Position numbers and translations under genes: made by a program | Assembly (NCBI RefSeq): GCF_036013525.1 | Contig: NZ_CP107853.1 | Coordinates: 1,302,001-1,366,000, forward strand | DNA length: 64,000 bases | Direction of reading: 5' to 3' | From: Nonomuraea sp. NBC_00507 | GTDB taxonomy: Bacteria; Actinomycetota; Actinomycetes; Streptosporangiales; Streptosporangiaceae | Shown here: positions 58,119 through 64,000 of the stretch, piece by piece | Position numbering within the stretch: position 1 is the stretch's first letter | Layout: each line of letters begins with the position of its first letter | Notes under the pieces: model-generated | What the model saw: the letters and a program-made list of their open reading frames with translations, nothing else | Database searches by the model: none | Told to the model about the DNA's origin: nothing

Positions 58119-59350
58119 GCGCGTCCTCCAGCGAGGTCGTTCATCATCGAGTTCTGCCTCGGCTCTTCGTCATGGTCGGCCAGGGTTCGCCCGGCCTCCG
58201 CCAGCTGAACGGCCACCACCAGGTCAGCCAGGCGTCTGGCCGCCAGGTGACGGCCGGTCTGCGAGGGGCACGCCTCCACTATGTCGGCCGCGACCAGCCG
58301 GCCAGAGCCGACGACGCTCCGTACCAGAGCCGTCAGAGTGGCCGGGTCAAGACCTCCGTAGGAGGGGTAGACCACGTCCGGAGCGTACGTCGGATCCAGC
58401 ACGTCGATATCGACCGTGAGGTAAACCGGCCGCCCATCACAGAACTGCGCGATCTTCTCGGCCGCGTCCGGCGCGCAGGCCTCGTCGGCCGTCAGGTAGG
58501 AGACCTGTTCCTCTTGAGGGCTGGCGGCCATGTCGACGTGGGGATCGACTCCGCGAACCCCGACGGTGAGCCACTCCAGCTGGGGGTGCTCGGACAGCAC
58601 CCAGCTGACGAAGCTCCCGCAGTCGGCCGTGGCCGCATCCCCGATCGGGCGCCGGTCGGCGTGCGCGTCGAAGTGAACGACACGGAGCGCCGGGTACGTG
58701 CCGGCGACCGCGCTGATGGCGGGATAGCTGACCGAGTGGTCTCCGCCCATCACCAGGGGCCGGTGACCTTGTGCCAGGACGGTGCAGACCAGGGCTCGCA
58801 GCCGCTCATGGGCTATCACCCCCGTGTCGGTCTGAGGATTGACCAGGAGGTCGCCATGATCTGCGACACCGGGCAATCCCTCGCCCGGCCTGGCGCGTAG
58901 CGTCCATGACCAAGCCGTCGGCTGGTCGAGAAGCCGCAACCGGCGTGAGAGAGCGTCACGGACCACGGGGACGGCGTCCTTGGGCCGAGGTCCGGGAGGA
59001 CCTCCCAGGTCCAGTGGCGCTCCGATCAATCCCCATACGGCCGCGCCAGCCTTGGCACCCGAGGGCAGGGACAACGTGGTCTTGGCTGCCCGCGCGAGCC
59101 CGTCGATCGCCGCCGCCGACGCGCCCGGCGGCACGATCAGCCGGACTTTGCGCAGAGCCTCCTCGGCCTGCTGCGTCAGGTGGACCGCCGGGGCGGCATC
59201 ACGACGTTCCCACAACTCCCGCAGGGGCGCAGTCAAGGTGAGCCGGGTGCCTTCAGCCTGATTGACCAGCTCGCTGCCCTGGACCCGAAACGCTGGGTTG
59301 AGCACCCACGGCGCCTCGGCCAGCCTCTCGCTCGTCATGGTATGACTCAC
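58115..59350 (-). CDS. arginase/ureohydrolase-family enzyme with N-terminal extension, candidate peptide arginase
   Basis: 411 residues from GTG 59350 (GTGA overlap with the upstream stop; ATG 59338 also possible). Residues about 14-75 form an extra N-terminal module (WVLNPAFRVQGSELVNQAEG). The ureohydrolase domain follows with all Mn ligands: GGDHS (202-206), HFDAHADRR (Asp228, His230, Asp232) and VDIDVLDP (Asp314, Asp316). The usual substrate loop (often GTGTPxxGG) is replaced by PDVVYPSYGGL. Free-arginine arginases are about 300 residues, so this is long. OspR of landornamide biosynthesis shows that arginase-family enzymes can convert Arg to ornithine inside a RiPP. The two Arg of the neighbouring small peptide make the same reaction plausible here (inference). 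Confidence 0.85.
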   Translation of the reverse strand: MSHTMTSERLAEAPWVLNPAFRVQGSELVNQAEGTRLTLTAPLRELWERRDAAPAVHLTQQAEEALRKVRLIVPPGASAAAIDGLARAAKTTLSLPSGAKAGAAVWGLIGAPLDLGGPPGPRPKDAVPVVRDALSRRLRLLDQPTAWSWTLRARPGEGLPGVADHGDLLVNPQTDTGVIAHERLRALVCTVLAQGHRPLVMGGDHSVSYPAISAVAGTYPALRVVHFDAHADRRPIGDAATADCGSFVSWVLSEHPQLEWLTVGVRGVDPHVDMAASPQEEQVSYLTADEACAPDAAEKIAQFCDGRPVYLTVDIDVLDPTYAPDVVYPSYGGLDPATLTALVRSVVGSGRLVAADIVEACPSQTGRHLAARRLADLVVAVQLAEAGRTLADHDEEPRQNSMMNDLAGGRA

Positions 59351-60450
59351 GCCACCTGTTCGACCAGGAGCAGCCCGGCTCGGACCAACGAGTCGAGAGC
59401 CGAGTCGAGCTCGGCGTTGGTCAGAGGGATGCCCTTCGTGTCCTCGCGCAGAGTCGCGCGCCCTGCCGACCACTCCTTCACCCACGGACCGAGACGGCCA
59501 TCGATGTTGAGCCGGACACCGAGACTCTCGATCGTGATCGCCTCGTCCCGGAACTCGACCAGCGGAGGGAATCGCGCCGCCCACCTCAGACTGGTGCCCG
59601 CGTAGGAAACGCTCTGCACCGACCAGGGAAGCGACAGGCCCTCACGCCTTTCGAGCGACTGCGCGGAACGCACTTCCCGCGCTCGATGCACATCCGCGGC
59701 CAGAGCGGTCATGAGGGAGTCGAGCGCGACACCGTCATCGCCCGTCCGGTCGGTGCCGGTCCTGTTGCTCCACGCATCCAGCGCGGTCCTCGTGAGGTCC
59801 TCGGGAGTGGATACGTGCACGCCGAACGTCCAGTGGAGGCTCGGCCCGATGCCGGTGGCCTCGTGATCCCATCCCCGCGGGACATGCCACACGTCTCCGG
59901 GGTGCATGTCCGCCTCTTCGATCAGTTTCGCGTCGGGTCCCGTGCCTTCCCAGATCCGCCAGCGCTTGCTGCCTTCGGCCTGGAAAATCACCGTAGGGTG
60001 ACCGTCCGAGTGGCGGCCGAACGCTGATTTCGTGCTCCAGCAGGCGTAGCAGTTCACCCATGCCGGGTCGTCGGCGAAGTACTCGAACTGCTCCCGGATG
60101 CGGGCCGGGCCCACGTGTATCCGGTCGGCTCTGTTGGCGACGAGAGTCGCACCCGAGCGGAGGTACTCGATCATGGGGCCGTATCGCCAATTGCGGTGGA
60201 CGATGTCTCCGCCGTCGATTCGCGTACTGATGTAGCTGCCCGGATAGGCGATCGGGTCGGAAGACAACCGGATCATCAACGGTTCGATCGTGGTCGTCTT
60301 CATGATTTGGTCGATGACGCCCCACCCGAGCGACGCCCGCCAGGCGGATTCCTGCGAGATCCGGCCGGTCAGGAATTCATGGCCGAACGACTTGCGCCAG
60401 ACAGCCTCCCCGCCCAGCGCGTCGACGATGGTGTCCCAGGACAATGTCAT
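59347..60450 (-). CDS. JmjC (Cupin_4, ROX-like) oxygenase
   Basis: 367 residues from ATG 60450, overlapping the preceding stop (ATGA). JmjC core with iron ligands His147 and Asp149 in AFGRHSDGHPTVIFQAEGSK and His196 in PRGWDHEATGIG; LHWTFGVHV completes the core. A C-terminal winged-helix-like region (about 290-367, ending DSLVRAGLLLVEQ) recalls ribosomal oxygenases such as YcfD, which hydroxylate an Arg of ribosomal protein L16. It would hydroxylate a peptide side chain, possibly arginine. Confidence 0.85.
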   Translation of the reverse strand: MTLSWDTIVDALGGEAVWRKSFGHEFLTGRISQESAWRASLGWGVIDQIMKTTTIEPLMIRLSSDPIAYPGSYISTRIDGGDIVHRNWRYGPMIEYLRSGATLVANRADRIHVGPARIREQFEYFADDPAWVNCYACWSTKSAFGRHSDGHPTVIFQAEGSKRWRIWEGTGPDAKLIEEADMHPGDVWHVPRGWDHEATGIGPSLHWTFGVHVSTPEDLTRTALDAWSNRTGTDRTGDDGVALDSLMTALAADVHRAREVRSAQSLERREGLSLPWSVQSVSYAGTSLRWAARFPPLVEFRDEAITIESLGVRLNIDGRLGPWVKEWSAGRATLREDTKGIPLTNAELDSALDSLVRAGLLLVEQVA

Positions 60451-61583
60451 GATGGTGTCCCAATGCTCTGAAGGACGCCCACGCGGATCAATGCCTGCAC
60501 AGCGGCTTGCAGCTTTGGCGTGGTGGCCGCATCTCGAAGCTCGTCGGCGCCGACGAGGGCCCCGGGCTTCAGCAGATCAGCCAACCCACCCAGATCGAGG
60601 GAGAGTTCTTTCCCCAAGGCGAAGACGCTCTGGCCTGCCATGACGATCGGTAGGCGTGTGACTATGTAAGGTGGACGTTGATCTGTGGATCTGCTGGGGA
60701 AGCGCGGCGGTGAGCCGTACCCGCTGGAACGAAGCAGCATCGCTTGCCGCTTCACGGCCAGTTCGACGCTGTCGTCTTTGAGAACATCGCGGAAAGCGTC
60801 TATCGCGCTTACGCCCGGCCCCCGTCGACGGCGCATTTGGTGAAGCAACGCGTCCGTCGCGGTCTGCTCAGGGTCTTCTGGATATATCGTAAGCCCCAAG
60901 AACATCGATGGGCCGTCATTGCGGAAGATGTGATACATCCCCGCAGGAATCAGTAAGAAATCGCCGGGCGCAAGGCAGACACTGTCTGCCGCCGGTAGCA
61001 GGGGCGCTGAATCGAGCGTCCTTGGGCGCCCGTGGCTGAGCACCGACAGACTCGATTGGGGCCAGGTCCAAGCCGTCTTCGTCGCCGGGCCGAGGTTGAA
61101 AATAAAGGAAGGTTCCGCGTCGGTGTGCACCCCGAACGGAGTGGTGCCGCTGCTGGCCACGAAGCAATACCAGTCGACGCCCCTTGTCAGGGGAACACCT
61201 GCCGCTTCGAGCGGAACGATGAAGCGGGTGTAAAGGAGCTCGGCGAGTTCGACATGCCATGACTCCACCCCATTGACCGCCAGGCAGATGTCGTCCTTAC
61301 CGCCGCACTCCGAAAGCCAGGCATGGATATCAGATCGTCCGGAAAACGCTCCCGACATCAGCTTTTCGGTGGCGTCGTAGTCAAGGCACGCCCCTCGAAA
61401 CGCTCTCATTGTGGGCAGATCTGTATCGTTGTCGTCCACTCTGGTGGTAGCGGCCCGAATAGCCTCCAAGAGGAGATCTGCGATGACGTCCGGCCCGCTG
61501 ATCAGGCCAGGGATGTGCACGCGCTCAATGAATCCTGGCCCACCCTGCTCGCAGAGCTCCCGCCACGTCCCTTCGTCTAGCAC
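60447..61583 (-). CDS. JmjC (Cupin_4-like) oxygenase, first gene of the enzyme operon
   Basis: 378 residues from GTG 61583 (GGAGG eight bases upstream). JmjC fold with iron ligands His153 and Asp155 in PFGVHTDAEPSFIFNLGPAT and His218 in PAGMYHIFRNDG, preceded by LAPGDFLLIP. A C-terminal winged-helix-like region (about 305-378, ending VQALIRVGVLQS) is shared in pattern with the next gene product. Related to, but diverged from, its operon neighbour. Two stem-loops separate it from the small peptide gene upstream. Confidence 0.8.
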   Translation of the reverse strand: MLDEGTWRELCEQGGPGFIERVHIPGLISGPDVIADLLLEAIRAATTRVDDNDTDLPTMRAFRGACLDYDATEKLMSGAFSGRSDIHAWLSECGGKDDICLAVNGVESWHVELAELLYTRFIVPLEAAGVPLTRGVDWYCFVASSGTTPFGVHTDAEPSFIFNLGPATKTAWTWPQSSLSVLSHGRPRTLDSAPLLPAADSVCLAPGDFLLIPAGMYHIFRNDGPSMFLGLTIYPEDPEQTATDALLHQMRRRRGPGVSAIDAFRDVLKDDSVELAVKRQAMLLRSSGYGSPPRFPSRSTDQRPPYIVTRLPIVMAGQSVFALGKELSLDLGGLADLLKPGALVGADELRDAATTPKLQAAVQALIRVGVLQSIGTPS

Positions 61584-61616
61584 GTCTCAGACCTCCGGAA
61601 GTCTACGTGGCCGGTA

Positions 61617-61664
61617 GGCGCAAGACCTTATTCCTTCACGGCAGACGGAAGAAGATCTTGCGCC
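61617..61664 (-). promoter_or_regulatory. long stem-loop upstream of the enzyme operon
   Basis: GGCGCAAGACCTTATTCC at 61617-61634 pairs with 61647-61664 at 16 of 18 positions, with a 12-base loop. It sits 34 bases before the first enzyme start codon. Likely an attenuator or mRNA-processing structure between the peptide gene and the enzymes. A 12-codon mini-frame (MAQDLLPSAVKE) lies inside it and could be a leader. Confidence 0.5.
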
Positions 61665-61767
61665 ATCGGCGCCGAACACCTCGAAAGGCGTCCTTCACTG
61701 ATCTTGAATGATGTCCCTGCCGGACATCGGTTCTCCGGTTAGGACGCGACAAGCACGGCTGCTATTT

Positions 61768-61799
61768 CCGGAAGCCTGAGTTCTCCATCTGGCTTCCGG
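61768..61799 (-). terminator. hairpin downstream of the candidate precursor gene
   Basis: CCGGAAGCC-(14 bases)-GGCTTCCGG, perfect nine-base stem, 31 bases after the peptide gene stop codon. No T-run follows, so partial read-through is expected. That arrangement is common after RiPP precursor genes, where it gives more precursor than enzyme. Confidence 0.5.
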
Positions 61800-61829
61800 C
61801 CAGGCCGTAGACTTGTCATGGCACACAAA

Positions 61830-61964
61830 TCAGTGGCCGACATCCTGTTCCGGCCGCATCCAAAGCTGCCGGCCCTGCGAGGCGGAAACCGACTCCTCGG
61901 ACACGATGATGTCCGAGATGTCGACCAGAACCTCACTCGAATCGTTACGTGATGGCGTTTCCAT
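61830..61964 (-). CDS. candidate RiPP precursor peptide, 44 residues
   Basis: Short gene with an excellent ribosome site (GAGAGGAG four bases before ATG 61964) and a TGA stop. Residues 1-30 are acidic (METPSRNDSSEVLVDISDII, then Glu23-Glu24) with an amphipathic Val/Leu/Ile pattern expected of a leader helix. The last 14 residues, GRQLWMRPEQDVGH, are basic and aromatic with Arg32, Trp35, Arg37, Asp41 and His44. These residues are natural targets for an arginase-like enzyme and Fe(II)/2OG hydroxylases. It reads in the same direction as the seven enzyme genes and lies directly upstream of them. No Cys is present, so it is not a lanthipeptide. I know no named family; the role as precursor is inferred from context. 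Confidence 0.7.
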   Translation of the reverse strand: METPSRNDSSEVLVDISDIIVSEESVSASQGRQLWMRPEQDVGH

Positions 61965-62361
61965 GATGCTCCTCTCTTGTTGTCGTGGGAGGCTCGGCAA
62001 TCGCCCACTTCGACCTCCGCAAACCAGTGGGACAAGAGCGCGATCACCCGGGTCGCTGATCAGCTGGGATCAACCGCTGCGGCAAACGTAGCTTTCGTCG
62101 CTATCGATTCGCTTTACGGGCGCTTTTGAGTGCCTGACGCAGCAGGGAATCTCGCCGAAGGACGATGGCCGCGTCCACATCCGCGTGGGCCGGGTCGTAC
62201 GAATCGCATCAGCGACCTCACCGCCGTCGATGAAATCAGATTGCCGACGTACGGGCTGATCTGACCTGATCGCCCCCGCCGACGTGGCTCGTGCCGGGTG
62301 GCAGATCGACATTAAGCGGTCTGCAATCCCGCCCTGGCAGGATCCGAGGGCGGAGGCGATC
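61965..62361. other. divergent control region of the cluster
   Basis: About 400 bases between the peptide gene and the SARP gene, holding both promoters. At 62096-62113 the minus strand reads AGCGAATCGATAGCGACG: AGCGA repeated with an 11-base period, the spacing of SARP heptamer sites. A 33-codon open stretch on the minus strand (about 62110-62208, containing DVDAAIVLRRDSLLRQALKS) ends in a stop but has no start and may be a remnant. Confidence 0.35.
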
Positions 62362-64000
62362 ATGCAATTCAAGATTCTCGGACCGCTGAGTGTGGAACGC
62401 GACGGGATCGAGCTTCACCTCGGAGGCAGCCTTCAGCGTGTCGTCATGGCCATGTTGCTGCTCGACGCCGGCCGGGCCGTCCCCATTGACCGGCTGATCG
62501 AGGCGGCTTGGGGCGAGACGCCGCCGGAGACCGCCCGCAACCAGATCCAGATCCGGGTGTCCCAGCTGCGCCGTACGCTCGGCGACGTCGCGCAGCCCTA
62601 CAACCTCCTCATCACCAAACCACCCGGATACCTGATCAGGGTCGGGCAAGGACAGCTCGACCTCGCCGACTTCGATGAGCTGACCGACAGGGCGCAGCGG
62701 GAGGAGCCCGAGCAGGGCGCCAGGACCCTGCGCGAGGCGCTGGCCCTATGGCGCGGCCCCGCGCTGTCCAACGTGCGCAGCGATCTCGTCCAGACGATCA
62801 CGTACGGCCTGCAGGAACGCCGCTTGCTCGCCCACGAGCAGTGCATCCAGCTCGAACTCGCCGCGGGGCGCCACCAGCTGCTGGTCGCCGAGTTGCGTGG
62901 TCTGGTGCGGGACAATCCGCTGCGCGAGCGGCTGCACGGCCTTCTCATGCTCGCGCTCTACCGCTCAGGGCGACAGGCCGAGGCGCTCGACGTCTTCCGC
63001 GCCTACCGGGAGATGCTGCTCGACACGCTTGGTCTGGAGCCTGGCGATGAGCTCCGGCGGGTCGAGCTGGCCATCCTCAATCAGGACGCCGAACTCGAGA
63101 GTCCTCCCACGACGACACGACAGACGCCGATCCCCAGGCAGTTGCCTCCGGTGATCTCACGCCTGGCGGGGCGCGACGTCGAGCTGCGTCGCATCGGCTC
63201 GCTGCTCGACGAGAAGCGAGCCGGGGCCACGTTACCCATCGCCGCTGTCGTCGGCAGAGCGGGCGTGGGCAAGACGGAGCTGGCGCTGCAGGCGGCCCAC
63301 CGGCTGGCATCGGCGTACACGGACGGCCAGCTCTACATCGACCTGCAAGGCGGTGAGCTCCAGTCCACCGACGTCCTGAGCCGGTTCCTCCGCGCCTTAG
63401 GCGTCACCACGGTGCCGCATCTGACGGAGGAACGAGGCGCCCTGTTCCGCTCCACGATCGCGGGTCGCCGGGTGCTGATCCTGCTCGACAACGCGGGCTC
63501 CTTCGAGCAGGTCTGGCCGCTGCTGCCGGGCGGCGCGCCCTGCGCCGTCCTGGTCACCAGCCGCCATCGCCCCATCGGGCTGCCCGAGCAGCAGGTCATC
63601 CGCCTCGATGTCCTTGACGGGCAAGGCGCGGTCGAGCTGCTCATCCACGACATCGGCGCGCATCGCGCAGCTCTGGAGCCCTCATCGATCAGAACGCTCG
63701 CCGAGCAGTGCGGCGGGTTGCCCCTTGCGCTGCGCATCGCGGGGGCGCGTCTGGCCGTACGGCCTCAATGGGCCGTTCAGACGCTGGTGGACCTGCTCGG
63801 CGACTCCCGCCACATGCTGGACGTGCTCAGCCACGGCGCCCTCGACGTACAGGCTAGCCTCGACGTGCGGGCCAGCCTCGACGTCAGCTACCGCGGCCTG
63901 TCGCTCAAGGCCCAGATGCTGTTCCGGCGGCTCGGGCAATTCGGCAGTCCGCAGAGTGCCTCTTGGCTCGGCGCCAGGTTGCTCGGCGGCGACGACGCTG
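62362..64000 (+). CDS. SARP/AfsR-type regulator of the candidate cluster, 3' end outside the window
   Basis: At least 546 residues from ATG 62362 (GGAGG five bases upstream). OmpR-type winged helix (1-95; MQFKILGPLSVERDGIELHL, VSQLRRTLGD), bacterial transcriptional activation domain (about 100-245; ALYRSGRQAEALDVFRAYRE), then an NB-ARC ATPase with Walker A GRAGVGKT (298-305) and Walker B RRVLILLDNAG near 370. The gene runs off the window with the frame open, so a TPR tail is likely. It is divergent from the peptide-enzyme operon and is the obvious candidate activator. It resembles the regulator at 15726 in architecture. Confidence 0.88.
   Translation, partial: MQFKILGPLSVERDGIELHLGGSLQRVVMAMLLLDAGRAVPIDRLIEAAWGETPPETARNQIQIRVSQLRRTLGDVAQPYNLLITKPPGYLIRVGQGQLDLADFDELTDRAQREEPEQGARTLREALALWRGPALSNVRSDLVQTITYGLQERRLLAHEQCIQLELAAGRHQLLVAELRGLVRDNPLRERLHGLLMLALYRSGRQAEALDVFRAYREMLLDTLGLEPGDELRRVELAILNQDAELESPPTTTRQTPIPRQLPPVISRLAGRDVELRRIGSLLDEKRAGATLPIAAVVGRAGVGKTELALQAAHRLASAYTDGQLYIDLQGGELQSTDVLSRFLRALGVTTVPHLTEERGALFRSTIAGRRVLILLDNAGSFEQVWPLLPGGAPCAVLVTSRHRPIGLPEQQVIRLDVLDGQGAVELLIHDIGAHRAALEPSSIRTLAEQCGGLPLALRIAGARLAVRPQWAVQTLVDLLGDSRHMLDVLSHGALDVQASLDVRASLDVSYRGLSLKAQMLFRRLGQFGSPQSASWLGARLLGGDDA
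63847..63882 (+). repeat. 18-base tandem duplication inside the SARP gene
   Basis: Two imperfect 18-base units (GTACAGGCTAGCCTCGAC and GTGCGGGCCAGCCTCGAC) encode VQASLD and VRASLD before VSYRGLS. A small in-frame duplication in the linker after the NB-ARC core. Confidence 0.6.

Noticed and set aside
61739-61819. A second short frame (26 codons, MTSLRPGRKPDGELRLPEIA...) just after the candidate precursor
   Set aside because: No ribosome site, and it is made largely from the arms of the 61768-61799 hairpin, so it is more likely structural RNA than a second precursor.

Overview
The window is about 70% G+C or higher. It carries AfsR/SARP regulators, F420/PPOX-type enzymes, a DmdR/IdeR-type iron box, leaderless promoters and many Sec-secreted proteins. 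This points to a mycelial actinomycete, most like the Streptosporangiales (Nonomuraea-like genera), but the genus is inferred from gene style only. There are no rRNA or tRNA genes and no CRISPR array. The many truncated, frameshifted or internally deleted genes suggest an accessory chromosomal region.

Layout. 0-8 kb: YciI protein end, an internally deleted O-methyltransferase, a secreted HNH nuclease, a membrane-anchored lipoprotein-like protein, a secreted M23 peptidase and small secreted proteins separated by clear hairpin terminators. 8-14.5 kb: DHA2 exporter, MocR/PaiB divergent pair, Ada-AlkA repair protein with a coupled MFS pump, and IS and hypothetical-gene remnants. 14.6-22 kb: two small secreted Cys proteins divergent from an AfsR-like regulator, two GNATs, another small secreted protein, and a decaying imine-reductase/PPOX pair facing a MerR regulator. 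22-31 kb: a secretion block with a CE12-PL11 rhamnogalacturonan-degrading fusion, a phytase-like esterase and an ExeM/NucH nuclease. 31-37 kb: MFS pumps, a TetR with its operator, and an ArsR/SRPBCC pair with two strong palindromes. 37-47.5 kb: mixed intact and broken genes (TlpA, truncated CcdA, aquaporin split by an in-frame TAG, ferritin-like protein, truncated ECF sigma factor, ACT protein, broken DUF4956 protein, iron-boxed Fbp-type iron ABC transporter with a frameshifted permease, damaged CorC/CNNM genes). 47.8-53 kb: two-component system, MMPL exporter, APH-type kinase. 53.4-54.4 kb: a patchwork of gene remnants.

The most interesting unit is 54.4-64 kb. It is a tightly coupled seven-gene minus-strand operon encoding four Fe(II)/2-oxoglutarate-type oxygenases (two ROX-like JmjC/Cupin_4, one JmjC/Cupin_8, one prolyl-hydroxylase-like), an arginase-family enzyme, an MFS exporter and an RsgA-type GTPase. 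It is preceded by an unannotated 44-codon gene (61830-61964) with a strong ribosome binding site, an acidic N-terminal half and a basic, aromatic C-terminal tail with two arginines. A SARP/AfsR regulator is divergent from it. I interpret this as a candidate RiPP (ribosomally made, modified peptide) cluster: the small gene encodes the precursor, the arginase-like enzyme would turn core Arg into ornithine, the oxygenases would hydroxylate the peptide, the MFS protein would export it, and the RsgA paralogue might protect the 30S ribosome. The gene content is seen in the sequence; the pathway is inference.
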